The notes under the pieces are model-generated. The model was not told where the DNA came from. It was given only the letters and a program-made list of their open reading frames with translations, and ran no database searches. This document shows, piece after piece, positions 1 through 9,308 of a stretch of DNA of 64,000 nt. Position 1 is the first letter of the stretch. Every line of letters begins with the position of its first letter. The DNA lies in the NCBI RefSeq assembly GCF_019740355.2, contig NZ_CP091819.1, positions 4,154,001-4,218,000 on the forward strand, in the 5' to 3' direction. A program made the translations under genes and the position numbers. Origin of the DNA: Paracrocinitomix mangrovi (GTDB taxonomy: Bacteria; Bacteroidota; Bacteroidia; Flavobacteriales_D; Crocinitomicaceae).

Positions 1-1130
1 TCAACACCTCTTTCAAACCTGAATGATGAATCTGTACTTAAACCATGTCTTTTGGCTGTTTTTCTTACTGTAACCGGATTAAAATATGCTGCCTCAAGAA
101 AGATTGCATTTGTATTTTCCTGAACACCTGAATGTAATCCTCCATAAACTCCCCCAATACACATTGCACCATTTTCATTGCAAATCATCAGGTCCTCTGT
201 ATTCAATTCTCTTTCTACTTCATCTAGCGTTACTAGTTTTTCACCTTTCCTCGCTTTTCTCACGATTACATTTCCGTTTACAACGCTTAAATCAAATGCA
301 TGTAAAGGATTGCCTGTTTCAAACATTACAAAATTTGTAATATCTACAATATTGTTAATTGGTTTAAGACCTATTGATAATAATCTATTCTGTAACCATG
401 AAGGGGAAGGAGCTATCTTTATATTAGTAAGCACGGCACCTGCGTATCTTGGGCAAGCATCATAATCTTCAACGGTAATATTAATTCCGTTTGAATTTGA
501 TTTGGCTTGTATTGGATGCGGTACATTAAGGTTGATGTTAGCTTTGTTATGAAAATTCAAAAATGCTTTTAAATCTCTAGCTACACCAATATGCCCCATA
601 GCATCAGATCTATTAGGTGTTAAGCCTATTTCAATCAAATAATCACTCTCAACATTAAAAAACTGCTTTGCAGGTGTACCGATTACCGCATTTTCATCTA
701 GCACCATTATACCGTCATGATCATCTCCTAAACCTAATTCATCTTCAGCGCAAATCATACCGAATGATTCAACTCCTCTGATTTTAGACTTTTTGATTTT
801 AAAAGCTTTGTCCGGTTCTGGAAAAAGTGTACATCCAACTGTAGCAACCACAACTTTTTGTCCTGTGGCAACATTTGGAGCCCCACAAACAATCTGAAGT
901 AATTCACCAGTTCCTATGTCAACAGTTGTAACGTTTAGTCTATCAGCATCCGGATGCTTTTCTTTAGATTTTACTTCTCCAATTACAACACCTTCTAAAC
1001 CTCCTTGAATAGTTTCAATTTTCTCGATTCCTTCTACTTCCAGTCCTGTATCAGTTAATATACGAGCTATCTCTTGAGGTTCAAGGTTTGTATCAATGTA
1101 TTGTTTTAGCCAGTTAAGGGATATTTTCAT
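1..1130 (-). CDS. pheT: Phenylalanine--tRNA ligase beta subunit, partial (C-terminus off left edge)
   Basis: The reverse strand codes without interruption from an ATG at 1130-1128 to the window edge, giving the first ~376 residues of PheT. It begins MKISLNWLKQYID, the usual PheT N-terminus, and continues into the tRNA-binding (EMAP/OB) domain with KEKHPDADRLNV and IVCGAPNV, then the B3/B4 domain (LTPNRSDAMGHIGVARDL) and the start of B5 (FRFERGVD is the last visible motif). With PheS it forms the alpha2beta2 enzyme that charges tRNA-Phe in the cytoplasm; the beta chain carries editing and tRNA binding. Full-length PheT is about 800 residues, so less than half is here. The reading frame is intact, so the truncation is only the window boundary. 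Confidence 0.97.
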   Translation of the reverse strand, partial: MKISLNWLKQYIDTNLEPQEIARILTDTGLEVEGIEKIETIQGGLEGVVIGEVKSKEKHPDADRLNVTTVDIGTGELLQIVCGAPNVATGQKVVVATVGCTLFPEPDKAFKIKKSKIRGVESFGMICAEDELGLGDDHDGIMVLDENAVIGTPAKQFFNVESDYLIEIGLTPNRSDAMGHIGVARDLKAFLNFHNKANINLNVPHPIQAKSNSNGINITVEDYDACPRYAGAVLTNIKIAPSPSWLQNRLLSIGLKPINNIVDITNFVMFETGNPLHAFDLSVVNGNVIVRKARKGEKLVTLDEVERELNTEDLMICNENGAMCIGGVYGGLHSGVQENTNAIFLEAAYFNPVTVRKTAKRHGLSTDSSFRFERGV

Positions 1131-1151
1131 CAGGTAATGTATTACGCCTGA

Positions 1152-1159
1152 CAAAGTTA
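1152..1159 (-). promoter_or_regulatory. Putative -7 box upstream of pheT
   Basis: On the minus strand this reads TAACTTTG, matching the Bacteroidota TAnnTTTG box, 21 bases upstream of the pheT ATG. No clear TTTG partner is seen 17-23 bases further upstream, so this is motif-only support. Confidence 0.35.
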
Positions 1160-1221
1160 ATTAATCAGCCTAAAAGACTAGGACTAGTATGCATTATTTT
1201 ATTGATTTTGGTTGATTCTCT

Positions 1222-2727
1222 TTATGATTTGCTGTACTCACCTTGATAAATTTCTTCTTTTACACTTCTCTTCCAATGAAATATAGAACTAAGAAAAACC
1301 GTTGAGTATCCAACAATTAGTAAGATATACAAAGGCAACATTTGGTAATCTTTTAATTGAATGGCGCATTGAAAACCCCAAATAAAATAGAGTAGTAGTG
1401 CTCCTTCTAAGTAGGTCATTAAACCAACTTTTTTAATGGCATATTTTCCTGTACTCCAATTATCAGATTTTTCTGTGATGTTGAATTTAGGAGTTCTAAT
1501 AAAAGGACTCTTTTTGCCTATGTATCCTTCAATTACTGCAAGACTATTGTGCAGACCAAGTGCCATTGAGATGGATAAGAAAAGAGGGAATTTCCAAAAA
1601 TAAGAAAGTATCGATTTTTGTTTGTCTTGAATAAATGCAACAAAATAAAAACTGGCTAAAATCAGCCACGATATCATGAAAAAACTAGAGATATTGAAAA
1701 GAAGGGAATACTCTTCCATATTTGATTTAGCCCAGGTTAAGGGAAAAGACAACAATGAAATGATAAATACAAAAACAAATATCGAGCTATTCATAAGATG
1801 AAAAATAGCGTGAGTTTTGGTAGATAATTTAACCTCTTTATTGACAATTACTTTGAATAAGTTCTTTTTAACGCATTCTGCCGCTCCTTTGGTCCATCTA
1901 AACTGTTGTGCTTTAAGTGCATTTATATCCACTGGTAATTCAGAAGGCGATCCAACGTTTTCAAGATAAACGAATTTCCATTTTTTTAACTGTGCACGAT
2001 AGCTAAGATCAAGATCTTCTGTTAATGTATCAGATTGCCAATCCCCTGCATCCAAAATGCAGCTTTTTCTCCACACTCCGGCAGTTCCATTAAAATTTAT
2101 AAAGTGATTTCCGTAGTTTCTACCAGTTTGTTCAATGGTAAAATGAGCATTTAAACCAAAGGCTTGCAGCTTGGTAAGAAAAGAATAGTCTTCATTGGTA
2201 TATTCCCATTTTGTTTGAACTACCCCTATATTTTCATCTTTAAAATGAGGTATTGTTTTAAGTAGAAAGTCGGCATCAGGTAGAAAGTCCGCATCAAAAA
2301 TGGCAATAAACTCACCTTTGGCAATACTTGTTCCGTATTTAAGTGCGCCGGCTTTGTAGCCTGTTCTTTTAACTCTTTGAATTTGTTTTATATCAAACCC
2401 TTGTAATTGATAAAAATGGACTTTAGATGAAATAATATCAGTTGTTTCATCATTGGAGTCGTCAAGAATTTGAATTTCAAGCTTGTCTTTAGGATAGTTA
2501 AATTGACAAATACTGTCTATTAAGCGTTCAACAACGTAATATTCATTGTAGATAGGAAGTTGAATAGTGACTTGCGGATAATTGTTAATGTCAAATTCTG
2601 ATCTCTCTTTTTTTACTATCGACCGTTTTGATTTCAAGTAGTTAATGAGTAGGCTTAACTGCACTATACTGTACAGAAAGATAAAACTCATTGAAATTAA
2701 AAAGATGATTACTACCGCCAGTTCCAC
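1222..2727 (-). CDS. Membrane-bound family 2 glycosyltransferase (BcsA/CESA-like fold)
   Basis: A 501-residue integral membrane GT2 enzyme that should transfer sugar from a nucleotide sugar to a polysaccharide or lipid acceptor at the inner membrane. An N-terminal transmembrane segment (about residues 5-30) is followed by the catalytic domain with the four processive-GT2 signatures: DD at 89-90, DAD at 145-147, the ED pair in TLTEDLDLS near 237-238, and QFRW at 275-278. Four or more hydrophobic segments follow. There is no PilZ domain, so it is not a complete BcsA; it resembles the cellulose-synthase-like glycosyltransferases common in Bacteroidota, whose product is usually unknown. The start is GTG at 2727-2725; the next in-frame ATG would remove part of the first membrane helix. 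It stands alone, with a terminator-like hairpin just upstream separating it from the next gene. Confidence 0.85.
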   Translation of the reverse strand: MELAVVIIFLISMSFIFLYSIVQLSLLINYLKSKRSIVKKERSEFDINNYPQVTIQLPIYNEYYVVERLIDSICQFNYPKDKLEIQILDDSNDETTDIISSKVHFYQLQGFDIKQIQRVKRTGYKAGALKYGTSIAKGEFIAIFDADFLPDADFLLKTIPHFKDENIGVVQTKWEYTNEDYSFLTKLQAFGLNAHFTIEQTGRNYGNHFINFNGTAGVWRKSCILDAGDWQSDTLTEDLDLSYRAQLKKWKFVYLENVGSPSELPVDINALKAQQFRWTKGAAECVKKNLFKVIVNKEVKLSTKTHAIFHLMNSSIFVFVFIISLLSFPLTWAKSNMEEYSLLFNISSFFMISWLILASFYFVAFIQDKQKSILSYFWKFPLFLSISMALGLHNSLAVIEGYIGKKSPFIRTPKFNITEKSDNWSTGKYAIKKVGLMTYLEGALLLYFIWGFQCAIQLKDYQMLPLYILLIVGYSTVFLSSIFHWKRSVKEEIYQGEYSKS

Positions 2728-2762
2728 TTATCCAAAAACAAATTAAAGAATTGCATAAAATT

Positions 2763-2794
2763 AAAAAAGGTTGTTCGTTTGAACAACCTTTTTT
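2763..2794 (-). terminator. Rho-independent terminator after the 1061-residue secreted protein gene
   Basis: A perfect inverted repeat with stem GGTTGTTC/GAACAACC and a four-base loop is flanked by six A and six T residues. It lies 23 bases past the stop at 2817 of the upstream minus-strand gene. Its symmetry could allow termination in both directions. Confidence 0.85.
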
Positions 2795-2816
2795 AAGAAT
2801 ATCATTTTAAATCATC

Positions 2817-5800
2817 TTAGTATTTGATGAACTTATTAGTTTCAACCATTGTTCCGGCAGTAAGTCTGATGATGTAAGATCCACTAGGTAAATCTTCTAC
2901 ACCAAATTCAATTTTATTTTGTCCTGCAGCAACATTTGTTTCGTTGATTGTTCTAACAACTTGACCGCTTAGATTGAAGATTTTCACTTCAACGTTAGAA
3001 GAGTTTTCTAATTCAAATGCTATAGTTCCTTGATCTCTCATTGGATTAGGATAAACTTTGATGTTAGAAGTAAACTTCTTAGCTTCTAAGTTGTCTTGTT
3101 GGTGAGGCAATGACAAGTATGCTTCAGTACTCCAAATACCTCTACCATGCGTACCGATATAAATTTCTCCTGGTTTAAGGTTTCCTTCATCCCAAGTTCT
3201 CCAGTTTTGTTTCATATCAAATACAGGTACATTTCCAAAAATTCCTGAGCAATTTTCCCAGTTATTTCCTCCATCTTCTGTAACGTATGTACCCATGTCA
3301 GTTCCAACAACTACAACATTTGGATCATCTCTATCAATTACTACACTGTAGCAAGGTAAGTTGTTAGATAACCCCATGTTTGACCAAGTAGGTGAAGAAC
3401 CTAAAGCGTCAGTAGTTTCTTGAACTTTCCCGTTAGCAGATGATGTGTAATATCCTAAAGTAACAACAACATGAGTAAGATCCCCCTCAACAGCAATACC
3501 TGTCACAGGTGACCCAAATGATCCGATCTGTGTCCATGTAGTTTGAAGGTTAGCAACGTTGGATACTAAATCCGCATCAATTAATGTGTCAACTCCTTTT
3601 TCCGGAGAATAGACATCACCAAAACCACTTAATCTAAATAACAATCCATCCCAAGTACCAACAAATAAATTGTCACCATCCCGTGAGAATTCCATAGCAG
3701 AAACTTGTCCAGCAGACGGGTTTGATGATCCTGCTCCAGGAATTGGTACATGATTAACTAAGAACCAATCCTCAGCAGGTGCCGAAAATCGAAGAGCATT
3801 TCTAGTCATCCAAACTCCTTGACCTCGACCTAATCCTACAGCAAACCAAGATTGGTAAGGGTCTTGAACAATTAATGTATCCCATGATATATTGAAAGCG
3901 ATCGAATCATTCCCCATGTCTAATGTATCACCAGGTGCACCAGCGTTAGTAGCGTAGTAATGAGGAATTGTAGATACTGATTCAATTACAATGTTTGTGT
4001 CTAAATCACTTAAGTAAACTGTATCTCCAGGATCAAGAGCAGGAGCTCCGTATACGAAAGTGTAAGCAAATACACTTAAATTATAGTCATTTGATGGTGC
4101 AATAGATGTAATTACGGTGTCTGCTCCTGTGATTGTACCATTGTAATTTACCGTATCCTCATAATTTACATTAATTGGACAAGTATATTGAATATAAGTT
4201 TGAGTTGTTTTAGAAGGCACTTGTACAATGTCTCCAATTTGATAAGCTTCTGAAGGAACGAAGTGAATTGAATCAGTAGAGTTCAAATCGTTAGGATTTT
4301 CCCACAATTTAAAATTTGTAAAGAATTGTCCACATCCTCCAGAAGTAGCTCCAGGAGAACATCCTAAAGAACCTATACCGGCTGGAGAAAACTCATCAGG
4401 TACAAATGAATTAGAGTTTTGACCTCTGTCTGCAGATCTACGAACTGCTCCGTGATAAACTGAAGAGAATAAAATATCTCTATTGATGAATGAGATTTCA
4501 CAAGAGAAACCATCTCCTCCACCTACTTCATCAAATTCATGCCAAGTAGAATTGTTGTGGTAGTTAGCTTGGGTTCCGTTATCTTGAGCCCCACCAATTA
4601 CATCTCCATGAGCTGAAGCACCAATTGCATAAAACTGAGTTACATTGAATCCTCTGTTTGCTGGGTGGAAAGTTTGACCTCCGTCGTCAGAGAAATGAAC
4701 TCCACCATCATTACCTATGTAAAGTCTTCCCAAATCATCCCATACCATTTCGTGTTGATCAGCATGAACATATTGAGGGTCTTGAGGAGCTAAGAACCAC
4801 TGAGATAATTGAGTCCAGTTACCTGTAGTTGCCCATGAATAGCAGTCGATTCCTCCTAAGAACATTTTCTCAGGGTTACCTTTTGCAACTGAAATAATGT
4901 TATCATACAATCCTTGTGCAGATCCACCTCCTGTTGAGAAAGGTGAAAATGAACCAGGCTGTTGATTATTAGGAGGTGCAGTTTGTGTCCAATCTAATCC
5001 GTTATTTGAAGACATCCAAACACCAGCTAAATAAGGACTTGCTCTAACTGCATAAACATAATAGTTTCCGTTAGTTCCTCTTTCATGAGAAATAGCATAT
5101 TCAACTCTCCCTGTTCCAATTGGAATTGGTGAACCAGAATTTGCAGAAGAAGTAACATCTATAAAGCTTGCACCACCATCATAAGAAACATGTGTTTTGA
5201 TTGGGCTTGAAACAGCAGCAATCATAACTGAACCGTCTTTTGACATAGCCAAAGCTGTACATCCACCTAAAGAAAGGCCATTTGAGATATCTGTAAAAGA
5301 ATCATCACCAGGATTATACAATTTCAATCCTTGATTTGTAGCAACCCATACTTGATTTGTGATCGTGTCACATACAATTTCATTAATAGTCGTAACAGAT
5401 GCACTTAAATTTGTTAGTTTTATTACGTCAGTTGTTTCACCATCCGTATTTCTAACTAATTTATACATTCCGTCTCCATTTCCACCTGTGTCATAAGCAT
5501 TTTGAGAACCTGATGAGGTTTCTGCATTATGCCCTGTTGCAATATATATTGTCCCGTCTGCAGTTTGACACATTGAAGAAATAGCTAGATTTTCTGAAAA
5601 CAAAGTAATAGGAGTCCAGAAGTTCGCTCTACTAATAGATTCAAACAAACCACCTGATACAGAACCTGCATAAACGTGATTAATATCGTTTTTGTCAATT
5701 AAAATAGCTCTTGTTCTTCCTCCAACGTTATCCGGACCGTGTTCATTCCAGGTAACAGTTGCTCTATTAGAAGGCAACAAAGACATTTCATCTTTTGCTC

Positions 5801-6002
5801 TTAAATAATCTTCTTGAGTATAATCACCTTTTAATCTGTGGTAATATTCCAACATTCCGTCAGAACCATTGCTGTAATGATTAACGTGAGATGATAATCT
5901 CGGTGAATAATTTCCATCAGCTTCAGATACATTACCTACAAAAAAGTAAGCTGAAACCAGTGCTACTGGTATAGAAGCTAATAATAAAATAGATTTTTTC
6001 AT
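2817..6002 (-). CDS. Secreted BNR/sortilin-type beta-propeller protein with type A T9SS sorting tail
   Basis: This 1061-residue protein begins with a signal peptide (KKSILLLASIPVALVSAYFF). The body is rich in propeller-blade motifs of the sialidase/Vps10 type, such as SKDGSVMIAAVS, SNNGLDWTQT, SDDGGQTF, TEDGGNNWENC and IGTHGRGIW. The last ~80 residues form a type A T9SS tail (VYPNPMRDQGTIAFEL, then a GQVVRT strand, then SGSYIIRL, ending NKFIKY). I infer export by Sec and then T9SS to the cell surface or medium. The substrate is unknown; propellers of this type include glycoside hydrolases and carbohydrate-binding proteins, and no catalytic Asp-box set could be assigned with confidence. It is monocistronic, with a terminator downstream and about 200 bases of gene-free DNA upstream. 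Confidence 0.85.
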   Translation of the reverse strand: MKKSILLLASIPVALVSAYFFVGNVSEADGNYSPRLSSHVNHYSNGSDGMLEYYHRLKGDYTQEDYLRAKDEMSLLPSNRATVTWNEHGPDNVGGRTRAILIDKNDINHVYAGSVSGGLFESISRANFWTPITLFSENLAISSMCQTADGTIYIATGHNAETSSGSQNAYDTGGNGDGMYKLVRNTDGETTDVIKLTNLSASVTTINEIVCDTITNQVWVATNQGLKLYNPGDDSFTDISNGLSLGGCTALAMSKDGSVMIAAVSSPIKTHVSYDGGASFIDVTSSANSGSPIPIGTGRVEYAISHERGTNGNYYVYAVRASPYLAGVWMSSNNGLDWTQTAPPNNQQPGSFSPFSTGGGSAQGLYDNIISVAKGNPEKMFLGGIDCYSWATTGNWTQLSQWFLAPQDPQYVHADQHEMVWDDLGRLYIGNDGGVHFSDDGGQTFHPANRGFNVTQFYAIGASAHGDVIGGAQDNGTQANYHNNSTWHEFDEVGGGDGFSCEISFINRDILFSSVYHGAVRRSADRGQNSNSFVPDEFSPAGIGSLGCSPGATSGGCGQFFTNFKLWENPNDLNSTDSIHFVPSEAYQIGDIVQVPSKTTQTYIQYTCPINVNYEDTVNYNGTITGADTVITSIAPSNDYNLSVFAYTFVYGAPALDPGDTVYLSDLDTNIVIESVSTIPHYYATNAGAPGDTLDMGNDSIAFNISWDTLIVQDPYQSWFAVGLGRGQGVWMTRNALRFSAPAEDWFLVNHVPIPGAGSSNPSAGQVSAMEFSRDGDNLFVGTWDGLLFRLSGFGDVYSPEKGVDTLIDADLVSNVANLQTTWTQIGSFGSPVTGIAVEGDLTHVVVTLGYYTSSANGKVQETTDALGSSPTWSNMGLSNNLPCYSVVIDRDDPNVVVVGTDMGTYVTEDGGNNWENCSGIFGNVPVFDMKQNWRTWDEGNLKPGEIYIGTHGRGIWSTEAYLSLPHQQDNLEAKKFTSNIKVYPNPMRDQGTIAFELENSSNVEVKIFNLSGQVVRTINETNVAAGQNKIEFGVEDLPSGSYIIRLTAGTMVETNKFIKY

Positions 6003-6200
6003 ACTATAAATTTTCGACAGGACGATTTTTTCAACGGCTAATATACTATAAACTTATTAATTCCATGCATCAAACCTTACCCAATAAATTCGTTTTTTAT
6101 ACACATCAAAATACTGGCTACTCTAGAAATTTCCTTCTAAGCCATTCATAATTAGTACGCACGAATAAGATAAGTCTTACAAGTCAATCAGTTGAGTACC

Positions 6201-7073
6201 TTAAAAAAGATGTTTTTCAGCATGGTATGATGACCTTACTAAAGGCCCACTTTCAACATATTTAAAGCCTTTGGTTAAAGCATATTCTTTATACTCATCA
6301 AATTTTTGAGGTGGTACAAATTCCGCCACCGGTAAATGTTTCGGAGTAGGCTGTAAATATTGCCCCATGGTTAGAATATCGCAATTAACTGTACTTAAAT
6401 CATCAATAGTTTCAAAGATTTCTTCTTCTGTTTCACCTAAACCTAACATAATGCCAGATTTGGTTTTCATTCCACCTTTTTTTAATCTCATTAAAACTTC
6501 CAGCGATCTATCATATTTAGCCTGAATACGAACTTGCTTTGTTAATCTTCTAACTGTTTCTAAATTATGAGAAACAACTTCTGGTGCTACTTCAATAATC
6601 TTTTGCAGATTTTGCCATTTACCACCGAAATCAGGAATCAAAGTTTCCATAGTAGTTCCCGGACTTTTTCTGCGAATTGATTTCACTGTAGCCACCCAAA
6701 TATCTGCACCTCCATCTTCCAGGTCATCTCTATCCACTGAAGTTAAAACCGCATGTTTAACTTGCATTAACTTTACTGATTGAGCAACTTTAGCAGGTTC
6801 AAATAAATCGACATCTAAGGGTTTGCCGGTTTGAACGGCACAAAAACCGCAAGATCTGGTACATATATTTCCCAGTATCATAAAAGTAGCAGTTCCTTCT
6901 CCCCAACATTCACCCATATTTGGGCAATTTCCACTTTCACAAATGGTGTGTAAATTATGCTCGTCTACCAGAGACCTTACCTTTTTATAATTTTCACCTG
7001 TTGGCAGTTTTACACGAAGCCACTTTGGTTTTTTTATACGAACCGGATTGTCATTTGTAGTTATAGTGTCCAT
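6201..7073 (-). CDS. lipA: Lipoyl synthase
   Basis: LipA is a radical-SAM enzyme that inserts two sulfurs into protein-bound octanoyl groups to make lipoyl cofactors for pyruvate and 2-oxoglutarate dehydrogenases and the glycine cleavage system. All signature residues are visible in 290 residues: the auxiliary-cluster cysteines at 45, 50 and 56 ([12 protein letters not shown]), the radical-SAM CxxxCxxC at 71, 75 and 78 (CTRSCGFC), and the C-terminal RSSYHA with the conserved serine. Length is normal for the family. The ATG at 7073-7071 lies four bases after the stop of the upstream envelope-protein gene, so the two are probably co-transcribed. No lipB is seen in the window. Confidence 0.97.
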   Translation of the reverse strand: MDTITTNDNPVRIKKPKWLRVKLPTGENYKKVRSLVDEHNLHTICESGNCPNMGECWGEGTATFMILGNICTRSCGFCAVQTGKPLDVDLFEPAKVAQSVKLMQVKHAVLTSVDRDDLEDGGADIWVATVKSIRRKSPGTTMETLIPDFGGKWQNLQKIIEVAPEVVSHNLETVRRLTKQVRIQAKYDRSLEVLMRLKKGGMKTKSGIMLGLGETEEEIFETIDDLSTVNCDILTMGQYLQPTPKHLPVAEFVPPQKFDEYKEYALTKGFKYVESGPLVRSSYHAEKHLF

Positions 7074-7077
7074 CTAT

Positions 7078-7806
7078 TTAGTAAAGTTTTTGTCCGATAT
7101 TGAATTGCAAATATAGAGCTGAAAAAAAGTTTGAGTTTTCATTATTGTACATTATTTCAATTTCCCTACCCGGAAAATAATCTAGCATTACTCCAAATTC
7201 ACCTCCGCTAATTCCACTTTTTAAGGCAGAAAAATTAAAATCAAAACCAAATTTACCAAAAGCTCCAACTCTCACATTTGCTTCACCTAAGCCTTTAAAC
7301 CATGATGATCTTGCAGAAATATTTCCTGAATTATGAATCAGGGGATCGTATTTTTCATCAACGGCTTGGGCTCCTAATTTTTCAATCTTCAGATAAACAG
7401 GTTTTACAAGTCCAAAAGAAGGACCGACACTCCATTTTGCACATACCTCAATTCCATTTTCTCTTTTGGCTTTAAAAAGAATTAGTTTTCCCCCATAATG
7501 AGGACGAAAACTAACCAATGATTCTAGTTTTCCTAAGTAATATCCTTTTGAATTGCTTAAAGCACCATAAATTTTGTGCTCTTTTTCGTGACGAATGTTA
7601 GTACAGGTAAAGCCTGCAGTTTGTTTGTACTTATAATTTTTTTGCCAGCCATAATCAAAAGCCAGTCCCCATCCACGTGTATTGAAATTTAATCCTACAG
7701 AATAATCTCTGCGCAACAATACATCAGACTCGCCCATTTCAACTTCCTGAGAAAGAACTGAAAAGGGTATAAAAATCATCAGCAGATAAATACATCTTTT
7801 GTACAT
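7078..7806 (-). CDS. Conserved envelope protein of unknown function, probable outer-membrane beta-barrel
   Basis: A 242-residue protein with a signal peptide (CIYLLMIFIPFSVLSQ). The mature part alternates polar and aromatic residues (YSVGLNFNTRGWGLAFDYGW, FDFNFSALKSG, SALYLQFNIGQKLY) and ends near an aromatic residue, as outer-membrane barrels often do. I recognise it only as the sort of conserved hypothetical found next to lipA in Bacteroidota, not as a named family. The gene is upstream of lipA in the same direction with a four-base gap. Its own promoter may sit immediately upstream (see 7812-7819). Function is unknown; a role in lipoylation is not implied by the sequence. Confidence 0.7.
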   Translation of the reverse strand: MYKRCIYLLMIFIPFSVLSQEVEMGESDVLLRRDYSVGLNFNTRGWGLAFDYGWQKNYKYKQTAGFTCTNIRHEKEHKIYGALSNSKGYYLGKLESLVSFRPHYGGKLILFKAKRENGIEVCAKWSVGPSFGLVKPVYLKIEKLGAQAVDEKYDPLIHNSGNISARSSWFKGLGEANVRVGAFGKFGFDFNFSALKSGISGGEFGVMLDYFPGREIEIMYNNENSNFFSALYLQFNIGQKLY

Positions 7807-7811
7807 TAGAA

Positions 7812-7819
7812 CAAATTTA
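7812..7819 (-). promoter_or_regulatory. Putative -7 box for the envelope protein-lipA unit
   Basis: The minus strand reads TAAATTTG, a full TAnnTTTG match, ending only five bases before the ATG at 7806. If used, the transcript would be leaderless or nearly so. No upstream TTTG partner is evident. Confidence 0.35.
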
Positions 7820-7874
7820 CTGAATTCTCGGTTGATTAACGAATTAAGTTAAAACATTACAAATTAATCCGATC

Positions 7875-8291
7875 ATGGAAAAGAAATATGACATTAATTA
7901 CTTAGGCGATTTAAGATGCGAAGCATTACACATTAAATCAAATACCTTAATTGAAACTGATGCTCCCACCGATAACAATGGAAAGGGAGAGAAATTTTCA
8001 CCAACTGACCTGGTGGCAACTGCACTGGTTACATGTATTTTAACAGTTGTAGGGATACACTTTGAACAGGAAGGGAGGAAAATAAGTGAAATTAAATGTG
8101 AAGTGAATAAAGTAATGGCTTCTAATCCAAGAAGAATTAAAGAGATCAGTATTCAGTTTGATTTTGGTTCCAATAGTTTTAGTCATGATGATCTTAGAAT
8201 TATTGAAGAAAAAGTTCATCATTGTCCAGTCACAGAAAGTTTGGCGAAGGACATTATTATTTCAACCAATCTGAAACAATTATTCTATTGA
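7875..8291 (+). CDS. OsmC family protein
   Basis: A 138-residue OsmC/Ohr-superfamily protein. These cytoplasmic dimers use two cysteines to reduce organic or fatty-acid hydroperoxides. The two expected cysteines are visible: C54 in ATALVTCILTV and C117 in the motif HHCPVTESL. The N-terminal strand region with ETDAPTDNNGKGEKFSPTDL is typical of the YhfA/OsmC branch rather than Ohr. The ATG at 7875 follows a short leader. It converges on the CvpA-like gene with the last 12 bases of the two genes overlapping, so neither has room for a separate terminator. Confidence 0.88.
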   Translation: MEKKYDINYLGDLRCEALHIKSNTLIETDAPTDNNGKGEKFSPTDLVATALVTCILTVVGIHFEQEGRKISEIKCEVNKVMASNPRRIKEISIQFDFGSNSFSHDDLRIIEEKVHHCPVTESLAKDIIISTNLKQLFY

Positions 8292-8786
8292 TTTTAAGAA
8301 TAAGGTACTACTTTTTAAAGCAGGAACCGTTTGTAGAGAAGTGTGTTTAACGACTTCGTATAAAAGTGAACCTTCTTTTTGTTCTGTTGGGATAAAGTCA
8401 TTTTTTTCATCTATAGATTCTAAGATAACCAATAACGCACTCAATAGATAAAGCATTTTTGCTGCTCCAAATATTAATCCAGCAATTTTATTAATTGGCG
8501 TTAAAGCGACAACTTTAATTGCCCTTTCCAATACTTTTCCTAAGAAAAATACCATTGCTCCTACTAGTAAAAAGGTTATTGTAAAGGCAATTACAGGTAA
8601 GTATTGAGTAGTCAGGTTTAGGTTATCTCGAAGAATGTTGGTCATAAAATCAGAGAAATGAATACCTGCGTAAATTCCCAAAATCAAAGCCAATAAGGTA
8701 AAAAACTCAATTATAAAGCCTTTTTTAAAACCTCTCCACCCACCAATAATGATAGGAATGACTATTAAAATGTCGAGATAATTCAT
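8280..8786 (-). CDS. CvpA family membrane protein
   Basis: A 168-residue inner-membrane protein starting MNYLDILIVIPIIIGGWRGFKKGFIIEFFTLLA, the CvpA N-terminal signature (GxxxGFxxGhh, then a long hydrophobic stretch). Four hydrophobic segments can be drawn (about residues 3-20, 27-50, 62-85 and 100-125). CvpA was named for colicin V production in E. coli, but in most bacteria it is a general envelope protein of poorly defined role; nothing here suggests a bacteriocin. Its 3' end overlaps the OsmC gene by 12 bases. Confidence 0.82.
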   Translation of the reverse strand: MNYLDILIVIPIIIGGWRGFKKGFIIEFFTLLALILGIYAGIHFSDFMTNILRDNLNLTTQYLPVIAFTITFLLVGAMVFFLGKVLERAIKVVALTPINKIAGLIFGAAKMLYLLSALLVILESIDEKNDFIPTEQKEGSLLYEVVKHTSLQTVPALKSSTLFLKSIE

Positions 8787-8873
8787 TTAAATGATTCTTG
8801 ATCTTAAAATTATCCTGAATTTTGTGTCGGAATAAAACAATACGGAGTAATTGCAAACAAAAAACTGTTCAAA

Positions 8874-9215
8874 GTGGATCACGTAACGGCAATAGCATAT
8901 CAAGAAGTAGTAAAGAAATTAGAATCAAAATTTGGTGAAGGATTAGACTTGGATGCCGTGGTTTTAATAATTGGTGTTCAGGAACTTGGTAAAGGATTCA
9001 AGAAGTTTTCTAAAGATGAAAAAATGAACCTGATGCATATTGCTATTTGCACTATTTTAGAACCATATGGTTACTATAAATATTCGCATGAAGATGAAGA
9101 TGGATGGCCGCATTTTGATAAAATTGAGAATTTACCGGCACTTGGAGCTAAGGAACAAGAATCTCTTTTAAAAGAAGCTGTAATTCAGTATTTTGAAGTT
9201 AATAAATACCTTTAA
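8874..9215 (+). CDS. Conserved hypothetical protein upstream of rseP
   Basis: I do not recognise a named family in this 113-residue protein. It has no signal peptide or membrane segment and is acidic, with a helical N-terminus (AIAYQEVVKKLESKFGEGLDLD) and a C-terminal aromatic patch (PYGYYKYSHEDEDGWPHFD). The only workable start is GTG at 8874; the next in-frame ATG lies after residue 45 in DEKMNLMH. It lies 93 bases upstream of rseP on the same strand but a promoter-like box between them suggests separate transcription. Its length, good codon use and lack of overlaps support a real gene. Confidence 0.7.
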   Translation: MDHVTAIAYQEVVKKLESKFGEGLDLDAVVLIIGVQELGKGFKKFSKDEKMNLMHIAICTILEPYGYYKYSHEDEDGWPHFDKIENLPALGAKEQESLLKEAVIQYFEVNKYL

Positions 9216-9283
9216 CTACGTTACTTTTCACATCTTTTACAATTTTAGATGGAAGATGACGTCTTAAAAAGTACACAAAACGT

Positions 9284-9291
9284 TATCTTTG
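9284..9291 (+). promoter_or_regulatory. Putative -7 box of rseP promoter
   Basis: TATCTTTG matches TAnnTTTG exactly, 17 bases before the rseP ATG. A TTTG partner is not seen at the usual distance. Confidence 0.45.
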
Positions 9292-9308
9292 CGGACTAAA
9301 ACTCATAA

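Noticed and set aside
8280-8786. CvpA-like gene as evidence for a colicin or bacteriocin system
   Set aside because: CvpA homologues are widespread membrane proteins; no bacteriocin, immunity or export genes are nearby.
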